64,000 nt of DNA from Fistularia commersonii (Eukaryota > Chordata > Actinopteri > Syngnathiformes > Fistulariidae). Below, piece by piece: positions 25,698 through 37,700 of the stretch. Location of the stretch: assembly GCA_037954325.1 (NCBI GenBank), contig JBBMNZ010000002.1, positions 18,969,679-19,033,678 of the forward strand, read 5' to 3'. The notes under the pieces are model-generated. The model was not told the DNA's origin. It made no database searches and saw nothing but the letters and a program-made list of their open reading frames with translations. Position 1 is the first letter of the stretch, and the number at the start of each line of letters is the position of its first letter. The position numbers and the translations under genes were made by a program.

Positions 25698-27479
25698 AAA
25701 ATGCTAATCAATTTATGGTGAGACTTGATTTCTTATGGAGACAATAGTGGCAGTTAACTAGAAAAAAAATCTTGTTCATTGTTTTCAAATAATTGTTGTG
25801 AATTTGTAGAGGAAAAAAGTAGAAAAAAAAAAAGAAAAAAATATTTCAAAAATAAATCCTGAACACTATTGTCAGACACTACAAAAAAGACACAATCCCC
25901 TTAATATGTCTCACCCGGCCGACACTCCAGCCAGGTGTGGATACTTAACAGCGTTTTCGGGAGGATACTGAGAAATCTGCGGTTCTGACTGCAGCTCGTG
26001 TGAGTCAGTGTGCCTGGAATCATACAGACGGCAACATGGCAGTAAACCTTCCCACAGTTTCAATCTGAAATGACCCAGAATTCTGCTGCTAATGTTTAAC
26101 AAACACAGGCGACATGGGCGTGAGCGTGGAGCTTTATATCCTTTAATAAACCTTACTTGACCTTTTCTGTCAGGTGTTCATCTACTATTAGTTCTTTTCA
26201 GACCACTTATTTATTCACTGTTGGACAATAGCTTTTGATTGCTTCAGGGAACAAACTGAGATAATCTTTGCTGACAAGAACACGCCCTCTCTCATACACT
26301 GCGATGTTGCAGCAAAACATGGCATTGTTAGGCGAGTAACACTGAATATTGAAATCCAGCCTCCAAAAATAAAGTTCATGGTGAAAACCTAAAATGCACA
26401 ATGTATGCAAATCAACTTTCAGGGGAAACAATGTCTGCAATGATCTATTGAGTTTCAGTACAGTGAAGAGCCAACAGATGGCATCACTTTACCATTGTGG
26501 CAAACACACAAACACCAAGCAGAGGCCGGTGAAACTCTATAAAGGACTTCCTTTTAATCTTTTTCCCTTTTTAAAAATCACATACAGGGTGAATACATAT
26601 GCTGATTTCATGGACTTCACTTTGTATGTACCTATGTACCTGTTTCATTGTTGTATTACTTTTACTTATATAGTATCAATCTTAGTCATTAAAGTTCATA
26701 AGGTTTTACTTATTGCCAAACTTTAAATTTGCATTTCAATCAGAGATTTATAAAAGTTTGGTGATGATGAATATATTCTCTGTTTATTTTATTATTTTGA
26801 TTTTTTTTTTAGATGGGATTGTGTTGAATGGATACAATACAAATATGTTATGTTATTACTTTGTTATCCTTCAGTCACTTAGTCTGGCTTTGCAATTACA
26901 TGCTTTCAGAGGACGATGTCCTTCACTGAACAGCCACGTGTGGTGAGAACTTTTAGGTCACAGCTCCCTCTTCTGACTCATGAAAATAATGGACTTGTGT
27001 CAAAGCATGACGGGCAAATAAATTGAGGGGATGTTCTCTCCTACAGAAAACGATATCTGAATTTTTCAGAAGGTTTTAAAGTGGCGTGTTAGGAAATAAG
27101 AATTGCACTGAGGGATACCAAAAATCTCTGAAATTGTTTGTAAAATTGTAATCCGTGATTTCGCAACAATCCAAGTTATGCCAAAATTTACATTTCCTGA
27201 GTGCTGAATATGAGTTCTTTACCCACTGCTTTTTGAATTGATGAATGTTGATGATTGTTGTTTTTAATGCCACTCAAAAACAAAATAAAATACACATGAC
27301 ATGTATGTGCGCATTTAAAGAAATTTCTCTTCTACTTAGTCATTATGGTTTCTCTGTCTGCCTTGCAGCTATGTGCTGTAATACCCCTTATAGTTTTATT
27401 TTTCTTAATTTTTATTTAACCTAATACACCTTAGCCAGGAGAGAATCAACAAACACATTTTTAAGGGTGAATATAGCTT

Positions 27480-27830
27480 TTTAATCTGTCCTGACTGATT
27501 TAATTGAAACCGAAATGTGCCGTGTAATTGATCAGCTACTTCATTTTTTTTTCATAAAGACATTAATTGTGGGGATCGAATGGGAAGAAAATGGAGCCGC
27601 TGCCCCCTGAGATTATTCTGTGTGTCCCAGAGGTCTTATCAGTTAACCTCCTTGTCTATAACGGCCTTTTTCTTTTCCACTGCTAGCCGTCACACGGGAA
27701 GACAGAGAGATCTAATAGAGAGACCGGCTCTGTTAAGTGATTGAGCTGTAAATACACATTGACCTGAGCCAGGACTCTCATCATATGTAAACTCATTTAA
27801 CACTCTGCGTCCTCACACTTGACATCTGGG
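27480..27830. promoter_or_regulatory. candidate regulatory block 1
   Basis: The block is non-repetitive with mixed base composition, contains several homeodomain-type cores (TTTAATTGAAA, GTAATTGATC, CATTAATTG) and has no open frame of note. The call rests on composition and location upstream of a homeobox gene; conservation was not tested. Confidence 0.3.
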
Positions 27831-27934
27831 TCAGTCTGAATCATGTCCATCATTGAGCATGGGGGGCATCTCTGATCACAGGAGGGAATGTAAGCCAGCC
27901 CAAGGTACATATAAATATATATCTATATTTATAC

Positions 27935-27962
27935 TGTGTGTGTTTGTGTGTGTGTGTGTGTA
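27935..27962. repeat. TG dinucleotide repeat
   Basis: An interrupted TG tract of about 28 bases between two complex blocks. Confidence 0.75.
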
Positions 27963-27964
27963 TG

Positions 27965-28360
27965 ATTAGAGAGTGGTGAAGCATCAAACGACAGCCCCAA
28001 GATGATCTTATCATCAGCCCCGCAGAGAGAGAAGATTGTCCCAGACAGAATTTATGGAAATGGTCATAAAATGTGAAGACCTCGGTAATGGGATATGTCG
28101 ATAAAACCCACAGCGGCACAATCTACAGCAGTTTACTGAGGAGATGAGTGGTGCGGCTGTTAGACAACTCAAATCTAATTTTCTCAATAAAGCCTTGTAA
28201 GTCAACAACCTTAAAGGTCCCATAAATTATAATATAAAATACAAAGAGCCAGCGAGGGAGGGACAGATTCATCAAGGTGGTATTTATTGCTTTGTTCTGC
28301 AGCGTTAATCCTCTCATCGTGGTCGCCGGTGAGCAAAATTAGACTCTTTCCTCTTGAGGA
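27965..28360. promoter_or_regulatory. candidate regulatory block 2
   Basis: High-complexity sequence without repeats or a coding signal. It contains GATGATCTTATCATC (GATA-type palindrome), AATCTAATTTTC and AGCGTTAATCC cores. It is listed as a candidate enhancer only because such blocks cluster in this part of the desert. Confidence 0.3.
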
Positions 28361-28479
28361 GAACATGTAATATGTATAATCTCACGATCAGAGCGGCGCA
28401 TGCTCTTCAAATATTTAAGTAGAAGTGTAAAAATGATATATTACACAAATCCTAATCATACCAAAGCAGGCGGAATTAA

Positions 28480-29010
28480 TAACATTTACAACACCACACA
28501 TCATTGAGGCGAGGCATTTCCAGGACGCTCACTCACCGACAAGGCCTGCTGAACAATCAATGGCTTGAAGCCACTGTTAGTAAAATGCATAAGCATATTT
28601 AGACAGTAATGTCAACTTAAGACTGCAAGATGTCATTTTTTTTTGTTTTTGGTATTCACATTGTAATGCAGATGCATCTGAGACTCACGGCAAGCTCAAA
28701 AAATACTTTTTTTCAGCGCTTTAATTCCCACTACGCACCCCAAGTGTGAAATCAATAAGGTTAAAGAGATGACCGTTCGTTTTAATTTCAGGGAATGTCT
28801 AGTCATATCTTATTAGGGGCCGTTAATGACCCAAAGCCCCGGTGGCAGATGATCCTCTGCTCAACTTGCCCCGAATTATCGGTGATTCACAAGAGATAAT
28901 TTGGAGCATTTAGCAAGGAATTCTTAATGCGCATCGACTTCTCTTCGGGCTCCTTTGATAGCTCGACATGACTGCGATTCCGGTGGGATTCGGTTTTATC
29001 CCGGTTACGA
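28480..29010. promoter_or_regulatory. candidate regulatory block 3 with a TCF/LEF-type site
   Basis: Non-repetitive block with GGCCGTTAATGACCC, GAATTATCGGTGATTC and TTCTTAATGCGC homeodomain-type cores and a CTTTGAT core (28953-28959) that fits a TCF/LEF site. No coding signal is seen. Regulatory function is inferred; it could be tested by alignment to other fish and human. Confidence 0.35.
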
Positions 29011-29915
29011 CTTTATGAACAATTTCAATTCATTCACAAATGATGTGATGAGAATGTGTCGCAACGGACGGCCTGTGATAAAATACTGATGCTGTCCTGG
29101 TAATATGCAATTTCCCAACCCCTGCAAAAGAGCCAGTATTTGACGGTTGGATGCTGCACATGAGCAGTGATTGCCTCCAGAGCCAGACAGCCGGGAGGGA
29201 GCCCTGTGAATGCCACTGACCCCTCCCCCAAGGGACAGGAGAGGTCCCACACTGTTTTACTGGCACAGAAGGGCAATAAGTACTAAAGGAAAACGATTAT
29301 ACCCCAATCATTTCCGATTCTTTGGCAGTCATGGGCCAAGACACCCTGAGGATGAAGGTTACAGGGCTGTGGAGGGCAATGATGAGTGGCGGCATATTTG
29401 GCCAAGGATTTTTTGGTTTTCTTTTCTGTTTTTTTTTATTCAATTTTTGCTCCCAAAAAAAGCAAGCTTCAATATTTCTTCACGGGATTTTCCAAATTAA
29501 TAAGAAATGAAGCCATCGATGGAATTTTTCTATTTGTTTAAAATAGCACTGAACATTGTGTGTAAAAATACTTTACTGGCCACGATTGTTGTGTCTGTGG
29601 ATAAATTGAATAATTGAATTAATGATATCCCACATAACCTAACACTGATATTAACACTGTAAAGATTACGAATATAGGAGTTTAAAAAAAATAATTGTGA
29701 AACAAAAAAAAACCAACAATTTTTCTTCTTCTACTGCTGAAATTGTGGAGGGAAACTGGATATCACTGGATATCAAAAGCCAGCAGGTCACCAATAGAAA
29801 TGTTTTACATAGATTAAATTTAATTACTGATAAAATGCTGGATGTATTGATACAGAACAAAGAGTCGTATATGGTGTATGGCGTCTGCACGGGTTCCCTT
29901 CAGGTCCTCTCAGTC

Positions 29916-30619
29916 CAGTGGTCCTCAAACTACGGCCCGGGGGCCAGATATGGCCCGCCTCCACATTTTTTCTGGCCCCTGAACAATACAAGAGATGCAT
30001 TATGTTTTTTCTTTTTTCATTCTGGCCACGTAATCGTGACTTGTACATGCATAGAACATAACATTCTATTCCACCCTTCTGCAGTCTTATCAGATATTCC
30101 TCCCTCAAAAAAAAAATCCTCGACACACCCCTGTCAAATGATACGGAATAATGGCCAAAAGATTAGGTAAGAGAAAAATAGATTCAGAATGCAGGGTATT
30201 TAACCTGGTAGGTGTATTTAACTTTGGTTTTGGTATCAATTCGGTTTCACGGCCTGCTTGCTTTCTGGTTTTCCATTGAATTTGATATGAGAGAGCTGCA
30301 AACAGTTGTGTCTACAAGAAAGTTAATTTTCCTTGGCCTTTTTTGTCTGTGAAAAACTTGAAAAGGGTTATTTGGTTATTATTTATTTAATAAAAACTGT
30401 TATTTAATTAATAATGTTATAATTTATTTTCAGTTTTTTTTTTTCCTGTCAAGATCCCAGACAGGGTTAATTTTTGATTATGTGTGGCTTTCTAGAAAAC
30501 AATAAATGTTTACATTTAGACACCTCTGCGATCGTCACACTTTTTCTTTCAAACTGGCCCGGCCCCCCGTCAGAGCAGGGAAAAGTTATTTGGCCCTCGC
30601 AGAAAAAAGTTTGGCCCTG
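29916..30619. mobile_element. hAT-type non-autonomous DNA transposon
   Basis: The left end CAGTGGTCCTCAAAC is followed by TACGGCCCGGGGGCCAG, a typical hAT terminus with subterminal GGCCC motifs. The proposed right end reads TTTGGCCCTG and carries several ACTGGCCCGG/TTTGGCCC motifs. The flanking octamers TCTCAGTC (29908-29915) and TCTTGGTC (30620-30627) agree at six of eight positions, as expected for an old 8-bp duplication. No transposase frame is visible in its 704 bp. The left end is firm; the right end is less certain because the terminal repeats are imperfect. Confidence 0.55.
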
Positions 30620-30639
30620 TCTTGGTCCAAAAACATGCA

Positions 30640-30795
30640 GGAGGCTCACTGTCGACCCATAATCGCCCAGATATGTGAACGTATGACAACAGTGCCTCTC
30701 GCCAAATGACAGCTGGGACAGGCTTCAGCTCCCCTGACTGCAGGATACGTAGTACAGATACTGAATGAATGAATGAATGAATTAATGAATTTACT
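30640..30795. repeat. possible retroelement tail ending in GAAT repeats
   Basis: The segment AGCTGGGACAGGCTTCAGCTC followed shortly by an ATGAATGAATGAATG run (about 30761-30790) resembles the 3' tails of fish LINE/SINE families. Its 5' limit is not clear, and it directly follows the hAT element. Confidence 0.4.
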
Positions 30796-31143
30796 CCAGC
30801 TGTAAAATAGGGGGGATTCTTATTGTGTTTCAAGTGTTTTATTATAAATAAAGCAAATGTTCAGTTTCGGTCATTCGTCGCATCTGTTCATAGCTAACAG
30901 CTCACAGCTTAGGGGGTTTTTATTTGAGTCAACGGTCATCCTCTGGGTCAGAACTGAAGCTGCTCTGGGGGATCTTGAGCCAAGATCAACATTAATCCCC
31001 CCCATGGAAGGCAGGGTGTCTTTAGGAAGCAGAGGTTCTCTTTGCTGTGTTCGGCCCAACTTCCATTAGCGATCTGTTAGCAGCTGTCCATTGAGACAGA
31101 GGACTGAAACACAAGCTCCTCCAGGCGCAGACTCACACACTCT

Positions 31144-31170
31144 CACACACACACACACACGCATGCATGC
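31144..31170. repeat. CA dinucleotide repeat
   Basis: About 9 CA units followed by GCATGCATGC. Confidence 0.8.
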
Positions 31171-31239
31171 TTACGGCATAGACCTTGTTTGATGAAAAAG
31201 AACAATTAAGGGAGAAATGAGGGAGAATCATCAGGGGAA

Positions 31240-31520
31240 ATGACTGATGAAGACTTTATTGATTAGAACAGCTCCACTGATCCAGATCTCACTGTAGCAA
31301 TTACCACCAACCGCCTGCCGTCAGCGAGGGCCTCGCTGCCTGTCGACCATCATGTGAAAGACAGGAAGTATGTTTGGATTACATTTAACAAAGCATGGAA
31401 CAACAGCAATCTGTGCCAAATATCTTATTGATAACACTAATGAATAATGAGCACAGTAATCATATTTTTGGCGCTTCACATTTGTGCAGGAGGCATTTTT
31501 AAAACTGCCGCTTGTAATAA
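31240..31520. promoter_or_regulatory. candidate regulatory block 4
   Basis: Complex, non-repetitive sequence with TTGATTAGAAC, AGCAATTACC and TTGATAACACTAATG cores, bounded by AT-rich simple DNA. No coding signal is seen. The evidence is composition only. Confidence 0.28.
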
Positions 31521-31529
31521 ATAACTTTT

Positions 31530-33570
31530 TTTTTCAAGCTTTATTAAACTGTCATTTATTGTAAATAAAGAATTGAATCATACCATGCAAATGTCAAGGA
31601 GGAGCCAGCTCTTCATTATTTTATGAATAAATGATAATCTATGATAAATGGATATCATCAAAGATTTTACATATCAGCAATCAAAATAATAGGGATATGT
31701 TACACAGCCAATCGAATTTCCAATTTTATTTGATTTTTTCAATCTATTGACTCATATTTACCATGAAGTTGAAATATAAGTGTAACAACCTTTATGACTT
31801 TCATAATCTACTTTATCATGATATTCTTTGTTATACTATATTGATTTATTAAGTATCATTCAGCCTTTTTTGCTCATTCAATAATTTCATGCAAATTATT
31901 ATTGATTGTCAATTAACTATTTGTACTAAAATACTGTGTGAATGGATAATTCCAAAGATAATTTCAAAATAACAAGTGAACAATAGAATATTGATTTATC
32001 TGAGTAAGTTAAAGTACATAATCATTTAACGGTTGTTGACTATGCCATTGATTCTTTGTCTTGCGCGTGGAAGATGAATGTCTTCTGAAAATTTAAAGTA
32101 TAGTTAAAGTTTCGTATCACTAAAATGATACAAAAAGAACCTAACAATTACAACTTTTACTACATTTTCTTTTTTACAGTTGTACTTGCAACAAAGTGGA
32201 ATGCAAGACAAAAACAAGAGGGCGGAATACCAAAGGGTCCCCTCCCTTGGTCTCTCCATGTCTTTTTCTCAAAAAAACAGAAATGTTGGTATAGACATTC
32301 AGACACACACACACACACACAACCACACACTAATGATTAATTCAAATCCCTGGTGAATAAAGCAATAAAGCACAATAGAGCCACATCTGAGTCAACGTGC
32401 TTGCAGTACAAACCTACGAGTGAAGACAGTCTGATTATTTCCCTCCAGGTGTTTGCGCAGTTATCAGACAGCTTGGTATTTGTATTTAAATCAGACGCTT
32501 ATCTTTTCAGCGAGGCCAGCACAGCACTTCTAGAATTGATATGTACATTGTCTTGACAATGTAGTAGTTTAGATTGCGGTCTCATACATGGATGGCTTGA
32601 GACAGGGTCTTTTTGGAATTAGTAGCACTGCGGTTCAGTAACAAAAGGATAAAGCCTTGGGTCAATAATGTTGACATTTTGTCGTTTAACATCATATCGT
32701 CATCCGACAATGCAGCTTCAATCCAAAATACAAAGTCCAAAGATCGGGTTTGCTGATCTTAATCTAATTCAAAGTGGGCGCATAAGATTCAAATGTAAGA
32801 GGAGTCAGTGGGCTCTGGGCTCTATGAACATCATGAAACTGTGTAAAACAAGTGAGGGACACATATTATTGACATTGAAAAGGTAACTAATTCCAAACCC
32901 CACAATGTTGGTTTCAAAATGTTTACAGTCGCTATCATAACCTGCCAATAGGTCCGCTGAAGAAGACATGCATTTCCCCTATTTTTGAAGTAGCACTTCA
33001 CCTTCAGACTTTGAATTCTGTTATTTTAATTCTTTGATTCTTTCAACAACTGATTCAAATGAGTTAAATTAGTTTTGGATCAGCCGATGTCAACCTGCCC
33101 CACCTTGAGGCTGGCTCTATCTTCCGTTTGTTAGCCCCCTTTTGACTTCTAATCCTTATACAAATTTGAACTATTGTCGTTTGGCCTTTTTGATATGTAT
33201 AGTAAACTGTATAAGTTCTTTGTATGAGTTAGCTTTTGGAAAAAAAAGACAAAGGCCTACCAACTTTACTACGCTACAATTAAAAGCAACAAAGAAAAAT
33301 CCTATACAAACTTAAATCGACTACAAATCTTGCTGTGAATATGTAATTGAGACCACCAAGGCCTTCTGCCATCCAGTAATACTGAGCGGCTCTCCTCTGC
33401 AGGTTCAAAACCAACACAGGATATTTGGCAAGGACACAGAAACAAAAGAGAGATAACGGTCAATGGAGAAATATAAAGGGACAAACACAATGTGTTTCTG
33501 CATTAGATGGAGATGAATGGAACATAATCCTTTGTCTTCAATCACACCTTCCCAGCCTGCACCATGGCTG
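31530..33570. other. AT-rich intergenic stretch
   Basis: No supported gene. It holds a CA repeat (32302-32330); all open frames are short and lack family motifs. Confidence 0.55.
32302..32330. repeat. CA dinucleotide repeat
   Basis: About 10 uninterrupted CA units, then an interrupted CACACA. Confidence 0.8.
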
Positions 33571-33574
33571 CTCT

Positions 33575-33965
33575 CTGCTCATCTGCAATGATGATTAATC
33601 CTACACCCACTATTTATATTTCCTAATTGTAATTAGCACGAATTATCAATTACAGTTAGTGCCTAATTGCCCTTCATAAAGACAGCTCCCCAGGTTTAAA
33701 CGGGTCCATTTAAATAATGTAACTAATAGCTCTTGCCTTTACATCTTCATTGTTCCATGCGTGAACCGTGATGGTTGCTCGTAATTTAACAGGGCAATTG
33801 AGGGGAGGAGTGCAGGTGGCACTGCGGGTCTAATTATTGTTAATGAATTACGATGTGACCTTCTCAGAACAATGGCTAATCAATGCTCACGTTGAGTGAC
33901 AGTACGCCCTGCACAGATGCCAGGGTCCGGGACTACGCAGTTATTATGAGCAAGCCTCAGCACCG
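33575..33965. promoter_or_regulatory. candidate enhancer with dense homeodomain sites
   Basis: Between 33621 and 33676 alone there are at least five TAAT/ATTA cores (CCTAATTGTAATTAGC, GAATTATCAATTAC, GCCTAATTGCCC). A second group follows at about 33830-33855 (CTAATTATTGTTAATGAATT), and TGGCTAATCAATGC lies nearby. The block is non-repetitive, has no open frame of interest and lies 6 kb upstream of nkx1-2. It is the best candidate here for a conserved developmental enhancer; conservation was not tested. Confidence 0.45.
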
Positions 33966-35385
33966 TCGATAACGGGCGGCCGGATCCTTTTCCTGTTTGT
34001 TTTCAATTTCCTGCGGCTTCAAGTTGTTCAGCTTCCAGAGCAAACGATGTGACAGTCTTACAAGGTTATATAAACTTTGTACTCAGAAACGACAAATACT
34101 TTAAGGCCGGCGTTTTTTTGTGTTATTTGGCACCAAATGTAATCCATAGTTCAGTATTTCAATATTTAAAGGTGTTCTGTTTGTGCATTAGCAACATCGA
34201 AGGGAATGTCGGTTCTTGGTCCTTGTCTGTCACCATAATTATTAAAAAACAAAGGATTATTTCTATATTGTCTTTGAAAGTATTAGTATCGACAATACAA
34301 ATGTATTATTACTAATATTACCACTACTAGTGGTAGCAGTAGCTGTGGGAGAAGTACTAGTAATTGAAGTAGTATTTATTCCTGAAGCCCTGTCAAGTCA
34401 TGACAGTGTAATCGATGCGTGTTGTGTGTCATTATTGAGAATGGATCCAGAAAAACTCACTTTCCTGTTTGCACGGACACAACATAAAATGGACTGTGAC
34501 TAAACTTAAACCCCCAAATCACCACCCATGTACTGGGGATGTAGACATTTAAACATGACCATTCTAATAACTAATAGATCAATGGGCATCCAGTACTAAG
34601 CCACAGGGATGTAAAGAAACTTTCAAGAGCCTTAAAACTGTGGGGGAATGATCCAAAATATTGAAGAAAAAAAAAACAAAACAGATATAACATCAAATAA
34701 AACATAGTTTTAGATTCATCCTAGCTTAACTGGACGAAGCAGTTTTACCATATCATGATTTTCCTGTCCCTGTTTCACATTGACCTTTAGCCTTAACATT
34801 TCTGGTTGTTATGACATGCATTTCTGCGCAGGATCAAATAAGATCCCATGTAACTTCAAGCATTCAGAACACAAATGAAACTAAATAAGAATTATGCTGT
34901 TTTAAAAAAAAAAAGCCATTTTAGCATGAGCAAAAAAGTTTTTCCACTTTGCTGATGTGACCGCAGTGTGCTGGTTCGTTGATGATATCGTCGTATGAAC
35001 TGACCTTTACCTTGTGACAGGGGCGAGGTATGACTGACAGTGTCCCTCAGCATAATTTACCCCCACTACACATCACTCTCCATCTCCTGTGCGATGCAGT
35101 TGACCCCTTTACAAATCACCCCCAACTTTACACATCTGCCGCCTGTCAGCATCTGCCAGGCGCACTCACCCATCCCACCCGTAATGAAAAACTCTCATTA
35201 CTCGCCTCCACCCAACAGGTATACAGACCGTTAGGACAATTACTGGGCAATGCCACTGACCTTGTTGTGTGAGTCAAACAAACACAGAGGTCTAAGTGAA
35301 AAGCAGGCCTGGCAGCAAAGCCTAAAAGGTACACTGTGCAGACACTAGACATGGAAAAATGAAAGAAGCATTGAAAGTAGATTTT

Positions 35386-35422
35386 AAGTAGATTAATCTG
35401 TAGATTAAAGTAGATTAATCTG
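35386..35422. repeat. duplicated 15-mer carrying a palindrome
   Basis: AAGTAGATTAATCTG occurs twice, separated by TAGATTA. Each copy contains the palindrome AGATTAATCT, which pairs two GATTA/TAATC half-sites of the kind bound by K50 homeodomains. Whether it is bound is unknown. Confidence 0.6.
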
Positions 35423-36560
35423 CATTGGTATCTTTCAAAGCAGACTGCCCAAAAGATGAGATATTTTGGATTTAATTAAGTTTTGGATTTGTAAGTAAAG
35501 ACTCATTGATTAGTCAATAAACAATATTAAAATGTATGATGAAAAGAACAACATGCAGACTTGCTTCACAGTATGAAATTCAACCAGACATGATACTATG
35601 CCTTTAAATTAGCTGTCTATTTGTGTATTTTTCAGTATTTTGCAATAACTTTGCTATTGTGCTGGGTACTGCAGTGATGAAAACATGTCATTACAGTATC
35701 TGTGACAGCAGGAGAAACACACATTTGAAATCCAAACTAAAACAACACAAACATGATTTCTGTTCCACTGCTCCCCTGTACGCAGGGCTGAACGTCACAG
35801 GAAAAGTTTTCATGGTTACCTGTATTTTCATGTCTATCTGCAGGATTGGTATGTAAAAAGCCGACATCTTCAGGGTAACAAGACCGGTTTTCTTCCTGTT
35901 GGGGTCTTGTCTCCTGATTTCAGGCTTCGATGACTGTTTACATCAATGTTATGGCAATCTCGCAATGATTTGACCACAGAATCAATGTTATTATTTGACA
36001 TACCCAATGTTAATGGATGCCACAGTGATACTGGACTACATTAAAACTAATAGATGGGACTGCAGTAGCCTGTTCTATTGTAGTGCTCTTAAAAGGCTGC
36101 TTCAAGGTATGTTGTCAAGTGAAACGGACAATAAAAATCAGATTTACAGATTATATTGTCTTGAACTGTATTTGTATCTTTTCATCTGTTCAACAGATTC
36201 TCATGGCTCAGTCATAGAGTGCCACACTCCTTTAAATGTATTTAGTGTGTATGTTTGGTTGTGCAAAGCCAAAAATACCAGTTGGTAAAGTTGCATTTTT
36301 GAATTTCAAACAGTGATAGCTGGGTAAGGATTAATAAACTACGGTTTACAATGTTAAGAGAAACATTTGAATTAAAAACACTTAATTAAAAGAGCTGAGA
36401 CCAAAGGAAAAATGTAATAGAAATGTAAGATAAATGTAAGTTTACATTTTTGAAGAGGTGCATGTCAAGGTAGGCTATGAGGCTACATTTACCTTTACTA
36501 AACAATATTAATTAATGACAGAAGTTTCTTTTTTTTTTTTTTGCAATGTTATATTACATT

Positions 36561-36605
36561 ACTTTGCATTATGTCACTTTGCGTTACGTTACTTTGTGTT
36601 ATGTA
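36561..36605. repeat. 15-bp tandem repeat, three units
   Basis: Three adjacent, slightly diverged copies of ACTTTGCATTATGTC (36561-36575, 36576-36590, 36591-36605). Confidence 0.7.
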
Positions 36606-36637
36606 AAATGTTGCATGTTTAACTCTTATCATAGTAG

Positions 36638-37041
36638 TAACAACATCTTCTTCTTCCCTCTTGCCTTTTCCCTTCAGGGGTTGCCACAGCGAATCAACCA
36701 TCTCCATCTAACCCTATTCACTGTATCCTCCTCCCTCACACCAACTACCTTCATATCCTCTCTCACTACGTCCATAAATCTTCTCTTTGGTCTTCCTCGA
36801 GACCTCCTGCCTGGCAGCACCAATTCCGGCATCCATCTACTAATATATTCACTATTCCTCCTTTGTACATGACCGAACCATCTCAGTCTGACTTCTCTGA
36901 CCTTCTCTCCAAAAGATCTAACATGTGCTGTTCCTCTGTTAGACTCATTCCTGATCCTATCCATCCTGGTCACTCCCAAAAAGAACTTTAGCATCTTCAT
37001 CTCCGCGACCTCTTGCTCTGCCTCCTGTCGTTTCATCACTG
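36638..37041 (-). mobile_element. RTE-type LINE, 3' fragment of about 405 bp (copy 1)
   Basis: The minus strand encodes about 121 codons of a LINE polyprotein C-terminus: EMKMLKFFLGVTRMDRI, RLRWFGHVQRRNSEYI, LPGRRSRGRPKRRFMDVVRED and RVRWRWLIRCGNP. This RWFGHVQRR / GRPKRRFMD region typically lies downstream of the reverse transcriptase in RTE-like elements. The element's 3' end is at about 36638, in a pyrimidine-rich (TTC) tract. Its inner end at about 37041 is a 5' truncation nearly shared with copy 2 at 49220-49630. The frame is open in this fragment, but it cannot encode a functional element. Confidence 0.85.
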
Positions 37042-37379
37042 AAGTTTATTGCGAACAATTTGCATTTGTAATAAAACAGATGGAGGGGAAAGGAATTAAA
37101 AAAAGAAAAACAATAAAACAGCATCTACAAACTAAGATATTTTAAGAGATTTCATTATCATTTTATGTAGCTGGTACAATAATGGATCAAATTGGAAAAT
37201 AACATCTTAGTAAGTAGTGGTAGGTTTTCCAGCAATTAAACAACATCTTAAAAGTCTTGCAACCTTCCTTAATAGCTCACTAGACTCTTGCTGATCCATT
37301 GTCTGAGATGTTTTTTACAGAGGAGTTGGGGAGACAGTGGAATACTTGAGGGAATACAATGGACAAGTCTGTGAGTATA

Positions 37380-37700
37380 ACTGGAGCTCATAATGCTGCC
37401 GCGACCATTAGATAAATGATCTGACGTTTAGCAGACTCGAGGCAGCCTCCCTGCGAAGTAATGACTTTATTGACCCCAGAGGGGGGTCTTGGATGGAAGT
37501 GTGTCTCTTTGACTCCCCGTGGTGTGTGACAGGCTCTGCTCCTCCTCTCAGAAGTCCTACGCTGGTGAGTTGGCTGTTTTTTCTGCTCTCTGAAGTCAAC
37601 CTGAGGGCTTCTTTGTCCTTGGGGCCAGCCCTTTGTCCCCCTGACCCACACAAACAGATGTCTTACCATTGGGCTTTCTCGTAGGAAGTTGTAAACCTCC
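37380..37700. promoter_or_regulatory. candidate regulatory block 5
   Basis: Complex, non-repetitive, relatively GC-rich stretch (ATTAGATAAATGATC, then a CTCGAGGCAGCC segment). It lies inside an unusually long minus-strand open frame (37388-37951, 187 codons) that has no family motif. I judge the frame to be fortuitous and the block a possible conserved non-coding element. Confidence 0.25.

Larger units (their letters stand above)
14867..27400. other. intergenic desert between fam53b and the candidate regulatory cluster
   Basis: This is mostly AT-rich unique-looking DNA. Apart from the separately listed RTE fragment (16.3 kb), tail-like repeat (17.3 kb), CTG repeat (20.4 kb), SINE-like copy (23.2 kb) and AT-rich simple repeats near 25.45-25.70 kb, I see no supported gene. 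The 129-152-codon frames at 15192-15650 and 15789-16178 overlap frames on the other strand and show no domain. Confidence 0.55.
33966..36637. other. intergenic stretch without supported genes
   Basis: Mostly AT-rich. It contains two direct copies of AAGTAGATTAATCTG (35386-35400 and 35408-35422) and a short tandem 15-mer (36561-36605). No exon or mobile element was recognised. Confidence 0.55.

Noticed and set aside
29697..30170. 157-codon plus-strand frame
   Set aside because: It runs through the left end of a hAT element and AT-rich flanks, with no transposase motif, so it is chance.
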